From Vulcanimicrobiota bacterium (GTDB lineage: Bacteria > Vulcanimicrobiota > JAJTBE01): a stretch of DNA of 64,000 nucleotides. The position numbers and the translations under genes were made by a program. This document shows, one piece after another, positions 29,028 to 38,991 of the stretch. The DNA lies in the NCBI GenBank assembly GCA_021107945.1, contig JAIORV010000012.1, forward strand, positions 1-64,000, given 5' to 3'. Numbering within the stretch: the stretch's first letter is position 1; every line of letters begins with the position of its first letter. The notes beneath the pieces are model-generated. The model made no database searches and was not told where the DNA came from. It saw only the letters and a list, made by a program, of their open reading frames with translations.

Positions 29028-30347
29028 TCATTTCATGAATCCCTGGTAGTGTCTCATTGTCATTCTTGCTTCAATCTGTTGCATCGTGTCAAGCGCCACA
29101 CCCACTACAATCAGCAACGAAGTACTTCCGAGGTAGAAAGTTTGCACTCTTGTAAGCTGCATTACGTATGTGGGAGCGACTGCAATGAATCCCAGACTTA
29201 TAGCGGATATGAATGTTATCCTTGAAAGTATCTTTTCAAGATATTCCGCAGTAGGCCTGCCCGGCCTTATGCCGGGAATAAACCCTCCGTATTTTTTCAT
29301 ATTGTCCGCCACATCCACAATATTAAACGTGATGGCGGAGTAAAAATATGTAAAGAAGCATACCAACAGGAAATACACGGAGTTGTAAAAGAAGTGCCTT
29401 GGGTTAAAGACATTTGCGACAAAATCACGTATCATTCCCGTGAAACCCACGGCGTCCTTGGGTATAAAGCCCGTGAATGTCTGAGGAAGATGCATGATGG
29501 AAATTGCAAAGATGATTGATATAACTCCCGCATTATTCACACGGATGGGTATATAGGTACTCTGTCCTCCAAATACTTTTCGCCCTACAACCCTCTTTGC
29601 ATATTGCACCGGCACCTTTCTTTGCCCCTGAGTCAGCATGATAATACCCATTATCAGCAGGACCATTACTATGAAGAATATTCCAAGTCCTACATAATAT
29701 TCCGTTCCTCTCACGCCGGCCAATTCAAAGGTTTCCTTGATATACTTGGGGAACCTTAGTACGATTCCTGAGAAAATCAGAAGTGACACACCGTTTCCAA
29801 TTCCCTTGTCGGTCATCAATTCACCAAGCCACATTAGAAATGCGGTTCCTGCAGTAAGACTCAATATTACCGTTATCAGATACAGGTATTTCATTGGTCC
29901 CTCAGGAAGGTGAAATATTCCTTCACCTGTAGGTGACTTGTATTTGGCAAGACTCAATACCATCATACTTGACTGGAAAAGAGCGAGAACCATTGTCAGA
30001 CTTCTTACATACTGACCGAGCTTTCTCTTTCCCATATCTCCGCCTTCTTTTTGAAGCTCATGGAGCTTGGGAATAACCACTGTCAGCAATTGCATGATAA
30101 TTGAAGCGTTAATATAGGGTGTGATACCCATTGCACCGATGGCAAATTTATTGAGCGCTCCTCCCGTAAACATACCTAGAAACTGGAAAAGTGCCTTGCC
30201 CTCGAGCAAATCTTTCCAGACCTTCAGGTTTACACCGGGTACAGATATATGAACCATCAGGACAAAAATTGCGAATCCCGCACAAAGCCATAATAAACGG
30301 TTTCTTATATCTTTTATCTTTAATGCGTTAATAACAGTCTGAAGCAA
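29028..30347 (-). CDS. secY: Protein translocase subunit SecY
   Basis: The 439-residue, ten-segment channel of the Sec translocon has the conserved GITPYINASIIMQLL of the second segment, the GIGNGVSLLIF loop and a C-terminal MRHYQGFMK. It exports the signal-peptide proteins of the window. Its start abuts the rplO stop. Confidence 0.98.
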   Translation of the reverse strand: MLQTVINALKIKDIRNRLLWLCAGFAIFVLMVHISVPGVNLKVWKDLLEGKALFQFLGMFTGGALNKFAIGAMGITPYINASIIMQLLTVVIPKLHELQKEGGDMGKRKLGQYVRSLTMVLALFQSSMMVLSLAKYKSPTGEGIFHLPEGPMKYLYLITVILSLTAGTAFLMWLGELMTDKGIGNGVSLLIFSGIVLRFPKYIKETFELAGVRGTEYYVGLGIFFIVMVLLIMGIIMLTQGQRKVPVQYAKRVVGRKVFGGQSTYIPIRVNNAGVISIIFAISIMHLPQTFTGFIPKDAVGFTGMIRDFVANVFNPRHFFYNSVYFLLVCFFTYFYSAITFNIVDVADNMKKYGGFIPGIRPGRPTAEYLEKILSRITFISAISLGFIAVAPTYVMQLTRVQTFYLGSTSLLIVVGVALDTMQQIEARMTMRHYQGFMK

Positions 30348-30785
30348 TCAGATCACCTCTACTCTTCCACCGGCCTCTTCTATAGCCTTTTTTGCGTTCT
30401 TGCTGAAAGCCTGTAATTTAACAGTCATCGGCTTGCTAATTAAGCCGTCGGACAATACTTTTACAGGTTTTTTTCTGTATTTAATAAGTCCGACCTGGTA
30501 AAGAATATCCGGGTCAATAATACTTACTCCCTCGATTATATCCAGATCATCAAGACAAATAACCTGAAATTCCTTTCGGAATATGTTCGTGAATCCTCTG
30601 AATTTCGGCAATCTCATGTACCATGGAGTTTGTCCGCCTTCGAAGCCCGGTCCTTTTCCTCCACCTGAACGGCAATTTTGTCCGTTTTCACCACGGCCAC
30701 AAGTTTTACCCAGTTTGCCGCCTCTTCCAACTCTTCTTCGTCTTTTTCTCGACCCCGCTGGGGGTTTTATATCCTTGAGATTCAT
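30348..30785 (-). CDS. rplO: 50S ribosomal protein L15
   Basis: L15 of 145 residues begins MNLKDIKPPAGSRKRRRRVG and carries KTCGRGENGQNCRSGGGKGPGF. ATG 30785 is chosen because GAGGTGGG precedes it and because the longer frame would overlap rpsE. It follows rpsE by 19 bases, so there is no room for rpmD, which normally lies between them. Confidence 0.97.
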   Translation of the reverse strand: MNLKDIKPPAGSRKRRRRVGRGGKLGKTCGRGENGQNCRSGGGKGPGFEGGQTPWYMRLPKFRGFTNIFRKEFQVICLDDLDIIEGVSIIDPDILYQVGLIKYRKKPVKVLSDGLISKPMTVKLQAFSKNAKKAIEEAGGRVEVI

Positions 30786-30804
30786 TTCCCACCTCTCACT
30801 TCCA

Positions 30805-31314
30805 TCATGACAATATTTCTCTAACTGTCTTGCCACGTAGTTTTGCTACTTCCTCAACTCTTTTTAAAGATTTGAGTCCATCCAATGTGGCATATACTAT
30901 GTTGATCTGATTATCGGATCCCAGTGATTTCGTAAGAATATCCTTTACGCCTGACAACTCCACAACAGCTCTGACCGCGGCGCCCGCAATAACTCCTGTT
31001 CCTGGAGCGGCCGGTTTCATCATTATATGTGCGGCACCAAAACGTGCATTCAATTCATGAGGAATGGTCGTTCCGGTCAGGGGTATGGTGACAAGTTCTT
31101 TCTTTGCCTTTTCGATTCCCTTCCTTATGGCTTCCGGTACTTCCGACGCTTTTCCTAATCCCACGCCGACGATACCTTCCTTGTTTCCGACAACCACCAG
31201 GGCGGTGAATGAGAACCTCTTACCTCCCTTGACAACCTTGGAGACACGGTTTATCTTGACTACTCTTTCCTCCAGCTCCAATTCATTGTGATCTATTTTC
31301 ATTCCCATGTGCAT
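30805..31314 (-). CDS. rpsE: 30S ribosomal protein S5
   Basis: The 169-residue S5 has the double-stranded-RNA-binding fold with [20 protein letters not shown] and [19 protein letters not shown], then [19 protein letters not shown]. It contributes to decoding accuracy at the mRNA entry channel. ATG 31314 follows AAGGAGG by seven bases. Confidence 0.98.
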   Translation of the reverse strand: MHMGMKIDHNELELEERVVKINRVSKVVKGGKRFSFTALVVVGNKEGIVGVGLGKASEVPEAIRKGIEKAKKELVTIPLTGTTIPHELNARFGAAHIMMKPAAPGTGVIAGAAVRAVVELSGVKDILTKSLGSDNQINIVYATLDGLKSLKRVEEVAKLRGKTVREILS

Positions 31315-31326
31315 TGGATATCCTCC

Positions 31327-31698
31327 TTATAGTTCTAGTCCTGCTTTTCTTGCGCTATCGGCCAGGGCAGCAATAAGACCATGATACTTATTTCCGCCAC
31401 GGTCAAAAACTACCCGCTTGACATCAACCTTCATTGCATCCTCGGCGACTAAACGCCCTACAAGACCGGCCATATCCTTATTGGACATTTTTTCGTCCAT
31501 ATTTTCTTTGAACCTTTTTTGAAGAGTGTTCGAGCTTGCCAGAGTATTACCGCTGATATCATCGATCACCTGGGCATATAAATGCCTGTTGCTACGATAT
31601 ACTACCAGTCGCGGCATTTCCCCGGAGCCGAATACTTTCCTGCGGGTTCTCTTATGCCTTTTTCTACGCTGTTCGTTTCGAGATATCTTATTTATCAT
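31327..31698 (-). CDS. rplR: 50S ribosomal protein L18
   Basis: The 123-residue 5S-rRNA-binding protein shows RRKRHKRTRRKVFGSGEMPR, LVVYRSNRHLYAQVIDD and the C-terminal FDRGGNKYHGLIAALADSAR. It lies between rplF and rpsE as usual. Confidence 0.98.
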   Translation of the reverse strand: MINKISRNEQRRKRHKRTRRKVFGSGEMPRLVVYRSNRHLYAQVIDDISGNTLASSNTLQKRFKENMDEKMSNKDMAGLVGRLVAEDAMKVDVKRVVFDRGGNKYHGLIAALADSARKAGLEL

Positions 31699-31737
31699 TC
31701 TTCTCGACCCTCTCCAATTTATTGTACAGAAACATCA

Positions 31738-32277
31738 TTATGCTCCTGCCTTTCCTACTTTCCTTTGAATAACCTCATCGGAATATCTGATTCCTTTTCC
31801 CTTGTAAGGTTCCGGCCGTCTTATATCCCTGATGTCGGCAGCTACCTGCCCCACAAGATACTTGTCAATTCCCTTTACTACAATGGTATTGACACTTGGC
31901 AACTCAAATGTTATTCCTGGACGGGGTTCCACAACCACCGGGTGTGAATAACCCACATTGAGCTGAATCTTTTCTCCCAGTAATGCAGTCTTGTAACCCA
32001 CTCCGACAACTTCCAGCTTCTTGCTATATCCATCGGTTACACCTACGACCATATTCCTTATAAGAGTCCTGACCAGACCGTGAGTTGCTTTATCTTTTCT
32101 TGAATCGCCGGGCCGGGTTACCTTTAGCTGCCCATCCGAGATATCAACTTTAAATCTTTCCGGAATATTATAACTCAATTGTCCTTTTGGTCCTTTGACA
32201 GTAATCTTGCCTTCGCTAGATACATTCAAATTTACCCCTTCCGGAATTTGAACGGGCATCTTTCCAATTCTGGACAT
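31738..32277 (-). CDS. rplF: 50S ribosomal protein L6
   Basis: The 179-residue L6 has two duplicated domains: MSRIGKMPVQIPEGVNLNV at the start, KLEVVGVGYKTALLGEKIQL in the middle and the conserved GRPEPYKGKGIRY-like ending RRPEPYKGKGIRYSDE. It sits near the factor-binding site. Confidence 0.98.
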   Translation of the reverse strand: MSRIGKMPVQIPEGVNLNVSSEGKITVKGPKGQLSYNIPERFKVDISDGQLKVTRPGDSRKDKATHGLVRTLIRNMVVGVTDGYSKKLEVVGVGYKTALLGEKIQLNVGYSHPVVVEPRPGITFELPSVNTIVVKGIDKYLVGQVAADIRDIRRPEPYKGKGIRYSDEVIQRKVGKAGA

Positions 32278-32371
32278 ACAACTTTCCTCCTTATCCGAGT
32301 TGAGAGAGGTTTAAATACATATATGTAGCCGGCCCTGTCAATCTCACCGGTCTATAAACAGTTACCTCTCG

Positions 32372-32770
32372 TTACCAGACGTAAGCCAATACTTCTCCAC
32401 CGATTCCAGTTTTCTTGGCTTGCTTCCCGGTCATTACTCCACTTGGAGTCGTCATAATGACAACTCCAAGTCCTCCGAATATCCTGGGAATGTCGTTTTT
32501 ACCCACATAGACACGTCTTCCGCACTTGCTTATGCGTTTCAGTCCTGTGATGACTTTTTCTTTTTGTGCTCCATATTTCATAAAAAGTCTCAACACGCCC
32601 TGGACACCCGTATTAATCACCTGGTATTCCTTGATAAAACCTTCTTTTTTAAGAACTCCAGCAATTTGCTCTTTTATCTTGGAATCCGGTATATCTACCT
32701 GTTTCAGGTAGGCTATATTTGCATTTCTAACTCTGGTGAGCATATCCGCAATAGGATCTGTTAAAGCCAT
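32372..32770 (-). CDS. rpsH: 30S ribosomal protein S8
   Basis: S8 of 132 residues starts MALTDPIADMLTRVRNAN. ATG 32770 is preferred because GAGAAGGAGG lies upstream; the longer frame begins inside that SD. The C-terminal GGLGVVIMTTPSGVMTGKQA is the 16S-binding signature. Confidence 0.97.
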   Translation of the reverse strand: MALTDPIADMLTRVRNANIAYLKQVDIPDSKIKEQIAGVLKKEGFIKEYQVINTGVQGVLRLFMKYGAQKEKVITGLKRISKCGRRVYVGKNDIPRIFGGLGVVIMTTPSGVMTGKQAKKTGIGGEVLAYVW

Positions 32771-32801
32771 ACTGATCCTCCTTCTCAAAGATCATTTATC
32801 C

Positions 32802-32987
32802 TTACCAACTTGATTTGGTAACACCGGGAATCAAACCCCTGTGAGCAAGAGTTCGGAAACAAATTCTACACATTCCAAACTTCCGGAGATAACCCCGGGG
32901 GCGGCCGCACAACTTACACCTGTTATGCTTTCTCACCTCAAACCTAGGTTTTCTTTTCGACTTTTCGATCATAGCTTTTCTTGCCAT
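32802..32987 (-). CDS. rpsN: 30S ribosomal protein S14, type Z
   Basis: The 61-residue zinc form has [20 protein letters not shown] and the ending [16 protein letters not shown] 32987 is chosen because GGGAGG precedes it and type Z S14 is 61 residues; a longer frame to 33017 adds ten unconserved residues. Confidence 0.97.
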   Translation of the reverse strand: MARKAMIEKSKRKPRFEVRKHNRCKLCGRPRGYLRKFGMCRICFRTLAHRGLIPGVTKSSW

Positions 32988-33097
32988 AATTTCCTCCCGG
33001 TTCTTGTTTTCATCCATTATTTTTTATTCAGTTATACCTCTGAAGATTCCACACAATTTCACGATAGAATTCCTTAGAAATCTCTATCTGACCTGTA

Positions 33098-33640
33098 TCA
33101 GTTTTTTCTGATGGGACAACCCATCCGTTTTAAAAAGTGCAGGCATTCTTCATCCGTTTTTGCCGTTGTGACAACGACGACATTCATTCCTCTGACTTTG
33201 TCAACACTATCATAGTCAATCTCCGGGAAAATAATCTGCTCTTTAAGTCCAAGAGCATAATTTCCTCTTCCATCAAATGACTTTGCGGGAAGTCCGCGGA
33301 AGTCTCTGATACGGGGAAGAACCACGTTGAATAACTTGTCAAGGAAAGCATACATTAACTTTCCTCTTAATGTGACTTTACAGCCAATTTTCATACCTTT
33401 TCTTAATTTGTAGGCCGCCACCGATTTCTTTGCTTTTGTGATGACGGGGCGTTGTCCTGTTATCGCCATTAGATCCTTCACTGCATAATCCAGATTCTTC
33501 GAGTTTACAATGGCTTCTCCAACTCCCATGCTCACAACTACTTTCTCAAGCCTGGGTACTTCCATCACATTGGAATAGTTGAATTGTTCCACTAATTTGG
33601 GTAAAACTTCGTTTTTATACTTCTCTTTAAGCCTGAACAT
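33098..33640 (-). CDS. rplE: 50S ribosomal protein L5
   Basis: The 180-residue L5 binds 5S rRNA and contacts P-site tRNA. Conserved blocks include [54 protein letters not shown] and the ending [12 protein letters not shown]. It is placed between rplX and rpsN as usual. Confidence 0.98.
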   Translation of the reverse strand: MFRLKEKYKNEVLPKLVEQFNYSNVMEVPRLEKVVVSMGVGEAIVNSKNLDYAVKDLMAITGQRPVITKAKKSVAAYKLRKGMKIGCKVTLRGKLMYAFLDKLFNVVLPRIRDFRGLPAKSFDGRGNYALGLKEQIIFPEIDYDSVDKVRGMNVVVVTTAKTDEECLHFLKRMGCPIRKN

Positions 33641-33700
33641 CGGTCTTCGGCTACCTCCTTGTTGGAACCTAAATTGTTAATTTTTTTTAGCTTCCAGTAG

Positions 33701-34018
33701 TTAAATGACCTCATTACATTTTCTACAGACTCTTTCCTTCCCATTGTTCCCAATTACCATTTTGGCTCTAATCGGAACCGAACACTGGGGACAAACAAGC
33801 ATGACTTTAGACATTGCAATTGGCATCGCCTTTTCGAGGATTCCACCCTGCGGAATCTTCGGAGGTCTTGGCTTGGTATGTTTCTTCATCACGTTTACGC
33901 CTTCTACAAGTATGGTTCCCTTGCGATGATTCAACTCAATTGCCTTTGCCCTCTTTCCTTTGTCCTTGCCGGAAAGCACTAATACTGTATCATTCTTTTT
34001 TATGTGAGCTTTTTTCAT
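33701..34018 (-). CDS. rplX: 50S ribosomal protein L24
   Basis: The 105-residue L24 has the KOW motif (VLVLSGKDKGKRAKAIELN) and the C-terminal zinc-ribbon-like pair CPQC and CRKC seen in many bacterial L24. ATG 34018 is preferred over GTG 34027 because AAAGGA lies about ten bases upstream of it. Confidence 0.96.
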   Translation of the reverse strand: MKKAHIKKNDTVLVLSGKDKGKRAKAIELNHRKGTILVEGVNVMKKHTKPRPPKIPQGGILEKAMPIAMSKVMLVCPQCSVPIRAKMVIGNNGKERVCRKCNEVI

Positions 34019-34052
34019 CTTTCTCACATCCTTTTCTGCTTTGATGGATTTA

Positions 34053-34421
34053 CTATAAGACCTCTGGCGCCAACGAAATAATTTTCATGAACTGTTTCTC
34101 TCTTAATTCCCTGGCGACCGGGCCGAAAATCCTTGTTCCACTTGGATTCATCTGTTCGTTGATAATCACCGCTGCATTATCGTCAAACTTGATATATGAT
34201 CCGTCACTGCGGTGTATTCTGTGTTTTGTTCTAACCACGACCGCCTTTACAACATCACCTTTTTTAATGGCGGAACCGGGAATGGCCGCTTTTACTGTCG
34301 CAGTAATTATGTCGCCCACTCTGGCATACCTTCGTGTTGAACCGCCCACAACTCTGATGCATAGAACTTGCCTTGCTCCGGAGTTGTCAGCCACATTCAG
34401 TCTGGTCTCTTGCTGAATCAT
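34053..34421 (-). CDS. rplN: 50S ribosomal protein L14
   Basis: The 122 residues are a near-consensus L14: [54 protein letters not shown] and [23 protein letters not shown] in order. It forms intersubunit bridge B8. Confidence 0.98.
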   Translation of the reverse strand: MIQQETRLNVADNSGARQVLCIRVVGGSTRRYARVGDIITATVKAAIPGSAIKKGDVVKAVVVRTKHRIHRSDGSYIKFDDNAAVIINEQMNPSGTRIFGPVARELREKQFMKIISLAPEVL

Positions 34422-34447
34422 TTTATGACCTCCCTTATATGGAAGCT

Positions 34448-34498
34448 GGTAGTTAGTAGTTGTTTGTTAGTAGTTAGTAGTTAGTAGTTGGTAGTTGG
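34448..34498. repeat. AGTTAGT/AGTTGGT short tandem tract between rpsQ and rplN
   Basis: About seven copies of a 7-bp unit (agttagt with variants agttggt and tgttagt) fill the 124-base gap between rpsQ and rplN. It is non-coding, within the S10-spc transcript. Confidence 0.85.
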
Positions 34499-34545
34499 CA
34501 ACGAAGACTTTCTGACCTTCTCCTTATATACCCATCTGATTCCAA

Positions 34546-34797
34546 CTACTTTGCTTTTTCGAGAACATCAATGACCTTCCATCTTTTCCTGGCACTCAGG
34601 GGTCTTGACTCCTGAATCCTTACCCTGTCGCCGGTCTGGCATTCATTATTTTCATCATGCGCCATAAAGTTCTTCGTTTTCTTCACAATCTTCTTGTAAA
34701 TTGGATGTGCAAACTGTCTTTCGACAGTTACAACAACCGATTTATCCATTTTATCGCTTGTCACTACACCCGTTCTGATCTTACAACCGGATTTCAC
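34546..34797 (-). CDS. rpsQ: 30S ribosomal protein S17
   Basis: S17 of 83 residues ([20 protein letters not shown]) shows the conserved [19 protein letters not shown] and [23 protein letters not shown] 34797 is preferred because AAAGGGGT lies eight bases upstream and the N-terminus aligns with the family; a TTG at 34815 would add six residues. Confidence 0.95.
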   Translation of the reverse strand: MKSGCKIRTGVVTSDKMDKSVVVTVERQFAHPIYKKIVKKTKNFMAHDENNECQTGDRVRIQESRPLSARKRWKVIDVLEKAK

Positions 34798-34874
34798 TTC
34801 ATTTACCCCTTTCAATACGGATCCTGGAGGAAGGAAGTCAGAGGTCGGACTGCGGATTATCTATCGATCTTCCG

Positions 34875-35090
34875 CTATCCAGCTTCTGCCTTAAGTTCCC
34901 TTTCTCTTATGACCGTGTGCAATCTTGCAATTTGCCTTTTTAACTGTTGAATTCTGCTATAATCTTCAAGATGGCCTGTTGCCAATTGGAATCTAAGGTT
35001 AAATAACTCTTCCTTGGAGTCTCTTAACTTTTCCTTCAACTCCAGCGGTGTCATTTCACGCACTTTTTCAATAAATTCCTTAGTTTTCAC
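34875..35090 (-). CDS. rpmC: 50S ribosomal protein L29
   Basis: The two-helix protein at the exit tunnel starts [20 protein letters not shown] and contains [23 protein letters not shown] 35090 is favoured by the family alignment and AGGTGGT seven bases before it; ATG 35096 is an alternative. The start lies inside the 3' end of rplP, so coupling is likely. Confidence 0.93.
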   Translation of the reverse strand: MKTKEFIEKVREMTPLELKEKLRDSKEELFNLRFQLATGHLEDYSRIQQLKRQIARLHTVIRERELKAEAG

Positions 35091-35514
35091 TACCATCACC
35101 ACCTAATCTTTCACGCTCAAGAATTGTTGTTTTTATGGGTAATTTATGCGATGCCTTCCTTAGAGCTTCCTTTGCAATTGCTGAATCCACTCCCGCAACT
35201 TCAAACATAATTCTTCCGGGTTTAACAACCGCTACCCAATATTCCGGACTGCCCTTGCCACTTCCCATTCTTGTCTCGGCCGGTTTTTTCGTTATCGATT
35301 TATCGGGAAAAATACGTATCCATACTTTTCCGCCCCTCTTAATTGTACGGGTGATGGCAACTCTCGCCGCTTCTATCTGACGGTCGGTTATCCAGTGAGG
35401 TTCCAATGCCTGAAGTCCATACTCGCCGAACTCCAATGCATTACCTCTATGCGCCTTGCCTTTCATCCGACCTCTCTGGTATTTACGATATTTAGTTCTT
35501 TTCGGAGATATCAT
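35080..35514 (-). CDS. rplP: 50S ribosomal protein L16
   Basis: The 144-residue L16 begins [20 protein letters not shown] and has [20 protein letters not shown] and [20 protein letters not shown]. It organises the A-site and factor-binding region of the 50S. It overlaps rpmC by about ten bases. Confidence 0.98.
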   Translation of the reverse strand: MISPKRTKYRKYQRGRMKGKAHRGNALEFGEYGLQALEPHWITDRQIEAARVAITRTIKRGGKVWIRIFPDKSITKKPAETRMGSGKGSPEYWVAVVKPGRIMFEVAGVDSAIAKEALRKASHKLPIKTTILERERLGGDGSEN

Positions 35515-35554
35515 TAATATCTTCCCCTTTCAAAAATGGAGATTGGATGCTTAA

Positions 35555-36214
35555 TTAGCTTTTTTTCTCAACTTTGGTTCGTTTTTCAGGAAAAACCTCA
35601 CCCGTGTATATCCAAACTTTTATCCCAATATTTCCATATGTGGTTCTAGCTTTCACTATCGCATAGTCAATATTTGCTCGAAGGGTATGGCAAGGAATTT
35701 TACCGTCGAATGTTCTTTCGGACCTGGCAATTTCTGCTCCTCCAAGTCTTCCACTACATTGTACCTTGACTCCTTTTGCTCCCGCCTTCATTGATCTGCC
35801 AACTGCTTGCTTCATTGCCCGACGAAATGATACACGACGCTCCAGCGCCTCGGCAATACTTTCGCCAACAAGTTTGGCATCAAGATCAGGATGGGACACT
35901 TCTTCGATATTAATCTTACAGGGCTTTCCTGTTAACCGTTCGAGATTTCTTCTAAGTTCATCGATACCCGCTCCTCTTTTTCCGATTACGATTCCGGGTT
36001 TTGACGTTCTTATAGTAAGATTGATGCGATCTATTCCTGGTCTTTTTATGATAATTCTTGAAATTCCGGCATGTTTTAATTTCGTATTGATAAATTTTCT
36101 GACCTTTAGATCCTGATGAAGCCACTCGCCATAGTGTTTTTCTGAAAACCATAGACTATCCCAGGTTCTTATGACGCCAATCCTGAATCCTATCGGATGT
36201 ACCTTCTGACCCAT
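35555..36214 (-). CDS. rpsC: 30S ribosomal protein S3
   Basis: The 219-residue S3 has [20 protein letters not shown], a KH domain (KPGIVIGKRGAGIDELRRNL) and the C-terminal domain GRLGGAEIARSERTFDGKIP. It lines the mRNA entry channel. Its start shares bases with the rplV stop (36214). Confidence 0.98.
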   Translation of the reverse strand: MGQKVHPIGFRIGVIRTWDSLWFSEKHYGEWLHQDLKVRKFINTKLKHAGISRIIIKRPGIDRINLTIRTSKPGIVIGKRGAGIDELRRNLERLTGKPCKINIEEVSHPDLDAKLVGESIAEALERRVSFRRAMKQAVGRSMKAGAKGVKVQCSGRLGGAEIARSERTFDGKIPCHTLRANIDYAIVKARTTYGNIGIKVWIYTGEVFPEKRTKVEKKS

Positions 36215-36636
36215 TAGATTTCATCTCCTCTCTCTTTCACGATTATGGTTATATGGCTGGTTCGCTTGCGTATCGGAGTCGCCCTTCCCATTGCCCTCGG
36301 TCTGAATCTCTTGATAACCGGGCCTCCGTCAACATATGCCTGATGTATATAAAGAGCATCGGGATCCATCTGCATATTATTTTCCGCATTCGAAACTGCC
36401 GACATCAGTACCTTCTCAATAACTCTGGCAACACGATTTGGTGTGAACCTGAGCAAACTAGCTGCCTCTTCGGTGGATTTTCCCCGGATACCGTCTATTA
36501 CCAGGCGGAGTTTCCGGGGCGCAGCTTTGACAAACTTTGCTATTGCTCTGGCTTCATTCCTGGCTTCTTTGGCGGCTTCCCTTTGCTTTCGACGCCTTAC
36601 CTTATTAGGAGTATGAGTTTTTGTCTTAGCCTCCAA
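36214..36636 (-). CDS. rplV: 50S ribosomal protein L22
   Basis: L22 of about 140 residues has the core [40 protein letters not shown] and [22 protein letters not shown] 36636 is chosen because AAGGAGG lies eight bases upstream. The frame stays open to 36729 but that part is unconserved. A basic leader ([20 protein letters not shown]) of about 25 residues precedes the normal L22 start. Confidence 0.95.
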   Translation of the reverse strand: MEAKTKTHTPNKVRRRKQREAAKEARNEARAIAKFVKAAPRKLRLVIDGIRGKSTEEAASLLRFTPNRVARVIEKVLMSAVSNAENNMQMDPDALYIHQAYVDGGPVIKRFRPRAMGRATPIRKRTSHITIIVKERGDEI

Positions 36637-36770
36637 CTTACTTTCCTCCTTCTGTGGATATCCTATGGATATCGGGGTCCCGGGGACTGTACCGGTTTTA
36701 ATAATCCTGCCCTGAGGATAGATAATCAATAAACGTGGTATCAGCCGGCTTTCCGTTTCCCATAATTATC

Positions 36771-37052
36771 CTATTTCAATTTTGTCCTTTTCTCTGAACC
36801 CGCATGCCCTCTGAAATACCGGGTCATTGCGAATTCTCCCAGCTTATGTCCCACCATTTGCTCGGAGATATATATAGGCACATGCCTGTGACCATTGTGA
36901 ATGGCCAGCGTGTGTCCAACCATCTCGGGCACTATAGTGGAGGAACGAGCCCAGGTTTTAACTACCTTTTTCTCATTCCGATAATTTAAAGCTTTAACCT
37001 TCTTCAATAAATCCTTATCAATATATGGACCTTTCTTGATTGACCGGGACAA
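36771..37052 (-). CDS. rpsS: 30S ribosomal protein S19
   Basis: The 93 residues are typical: [59 protein letters not shown]. It sits in the 30S head. It follows rplB by 18 bases. Confidence 0.98.
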   Translation of the reverse strand: MSRSIKKGPYIDKDLLKKVKALNYRNEKKVVKTWARSSTIVPEMVGHTLAIHNGHRHVPIYISEQMVGHKLGEFAMTRYFRGHAGSEKRTKLK

Positions 37053-37070
37053 ATCGACTCCTCCTTTCGT

Positions 37071-37904
37071 TTACTTCTTACCCTTGTGCCTTGAACGAAC
37101 TATTAATCTATCTGAAGCCTTCCTCTTCCTGGTACGAAGTCCTATCGCCGCTTTCCCCCAGGGAGTCGAACTTGGGCGCCCCGGCGTGGATCTTGCTTCA
37201 CCACCGCCGTGAGGATGATCGCATGGATTCATTACAACACCACGTACTTTGGGACGGCGTCCCAACCAGCGTTTTCTTCCGGCTTTGCCCACAGTGATAT
37301 TTTCATGTTCAGTGTTCCCTACCTGCCCTATTGTAGCTTTACAATCGAGCCTGATCAGTCTTACCTCACCTGAAGGCAAGCGAACATGAGCTTTATTTCC
37401 TTCTTTAGCCATCAACTGTGCTGAAGCCCCTGCGGATCTCACAAGTTGTCCACCCTTGTTTGGAGATAGTTCCAGATTATGAATCAATGTCCCCACAGGA
37501 ATATCTTTCAGATTCAGGGCGTTTCCGGCGCGAATTTCCGCATCGGGTCCCGACATCAATTGATCGCCAACCTGTACTCCCATAGGACATATGATGTATC
37601 TCTTATCGCCGTCCGCATAGAACATCAGTGCAATCCTGGCAGATCTGTTCGGGTCGTATTCTACTGAAGCGACACGGCACGGTATCCCGTCCTTGTTTCT
37701 TTTGAAATCGATAATACGATATCTCTTCTTTGCTCCACCGCCCCGATGTCTGCAAGTAAGATGGCCGTGATTGTTACGACCTGCCTTTCTTCTCTTCGGC
37801 GTAGTCAAACTTTTTTCCGGTTTCGATTTTGTTATTTCCCTGAAATCGGATACGGTCATATATCTTCGACCTGGCGATGTCGGTTTAAAATTCTTAACGG
37901 GCAT
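37071..37904 (-). CDS. rplB: 50S ribosomal protein L2
   Basis: The 277-residue L2 supports peptidyl transferase centre assembly. It has [20 protein letters not shown], the KOW-like middle domain and the C-terminal [19 protein letters not shown] with the conserved histidine. It lies between rplW and rpsS as usual. Confidence 0.98.
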   Translation of the reverse strand: MPVKNFKPTSPGRRYMTVSDFREITKSKPEKSLTTPKRRKAGRNNHGHLTCRHRGGGAKKRYRIIDFKRNKDGIPCRVASVEYDPNRSARIALMFYADGDKRYIICPMGVQVGDQLMSGPDAEIRAGNALNLKDIPVGTLIHNLELSPNKGGQLVRSAGASAQLMAKEGNKAHVRLPSGEVRLIRLDCKATIGQVGNTEHENITVGKAGRKRWLGRRPKVRGVVMNPCDHPHGGGEARSTPGRPSSTPWGKAAIGLRTRKRKASDRLIVRSRHKGKK

Positions 37905-37945
37905 TGTGTTTCACTCCTTCAAAAGCTGAATTCCGGGGACACAGA

Positions 37946-38290
37946 CTAAACTTCAAACGGGTTCAACCCGGCGATCTCGATTACGTCTCCCTCTTTGAGG
38001 GTAACAACAGCTTTTTTCCTGTTATTAGTGTATCCCATATGCCGCCCTCTTTTATCGAACCTGACTCTTTTCTTTCCGGGCATTTTGATTGTGCAGACAT
38101 TTACTACTGTTACTTTAAAAATGTCTTCTATAGCTTTCCTGATTTCAATCTTGTTCGCCCTACGGTCAACCTCGAAAGTGTATTGATTAAGACTTGCTTT
38201 TCCCAGGCTTTTCTCAGTTATTATCGGCCTGAAAACTATATCCCGTGAGGAGCGGATTTTTCTTACTTCTGCTAGTTTCAGCTCATCCAT
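37946..38290 (-). CDS. rplW: 50S ribosomal protein L23
   Basis: L23 at the exit tunnel is a docking site for trigger factor and SRP. The core IVFRPIITEKSLGKASLNQY, KIEIRKAIEDIFKVTVVNV and GRHMGYTNNRKKAVVTLKEG is intact. The 114 residues include about 17 extra N-terminal ones. The start abuts the rplD stop at 38290. Confidence 0.97.
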   Translation of the reverse strand: MDELKLAEVRKIRSSRDIVFRPIITEKSLGKASLNQYTFEVDRRANKIEIRKAIEDIFKVTVVNVCTIKMPGKKRVRFDKRGRHMGYTNNRKKAVVTLKEGDVIEIAGLNPFEV

Positions 38291-38913
38291 TATCCCATAA
38301 CCTCCTCTACTTTTTCAATTGCATCCTTTGTCATTACCAGATGCTTATACTTGAACAAATCGTGAATATTGATAGAATCAGTTGTAATAACCTTTACTCC
38401 GGGTATATTGGATGCTGACTTTTCAAGTGATCTGTTTTTCTGCTCGATAATGAAAAGTGCCTTTTCTTCCAGTTTCAGGTTTTTCATCATTTCTATGAAA
38501 ACTTTTGTTTTCGGAGCTTCAAACTCCAAAACATCAATTGCTATCATATCTTTATCACTAACTTTTGATGAAAGCGCACTCTTGAGCGCAAGACGTCTCA
38601 TTTTCTTTGGCATCTTTTGAGAGAAATCCCGGGGCTTCGGTCCGAATGCTTTTGCACCGCCCACCCATAACGGGGATCTTATACTGCCATGTCTTGCTCT
38701 CCCTGTACCTTTTTGGCGCCAAGGTTTCCTTCCGCCACCGCGAATCTCACCGCGTGTTTTAGTCGAAGCTGTACCTCTTCGGCGATTTGCCAACTGTCTT
38801 ATCAGCGCCTGACTTAACACCGGAATATTAGCAGGTAATCCGAATACATCTTCTGATAGAGATATAACTCCCTGCTTTTCACCTTCCATATTATAAATGT
38901 CAATCTCTGGCAT
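38290..38913 (-). CDS. rplD: 50S ribosomal protein L4
   Basis: L4 of 207 residues begins MPEIDIYNMEGEKQGVISLS and has RRRGTASTKTRGEIRGGGRK, the loop that reaches the exit tunnel, and GGAKAFGPKPRDFSQKMPKK. ATG 38913 follows AAGGAGGT at the right distance; a longer frame to 38940 is less likely. Confidence 0.97.
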   Translation of the reverse strand: MPEIDIYNMEGEKQGVISLSEDVFGLPANIPVLSQALIRQLANRRRGTASTKTRGEIRGGGRKPWRQKGTGRARHGSIRSPLWVGGAKAFGPKPRDFSQKMPKKMRRLALKSALSSKVSDKDMIAIDVLEFEAPKTKVFIEMMKNLKLEEKALFIIEQKNRSLEKSASNIPGVKVITTDSINIHDLFKYKHLVMTKDAIEKVEEVMG

Positions 38914-38991
38914 ATCTGGTACCTCCTTGTCCTGAGCCATAACTTTTAATTAAATTCTTAATCTAGATATTAAGGCAATATTTCATACTAT

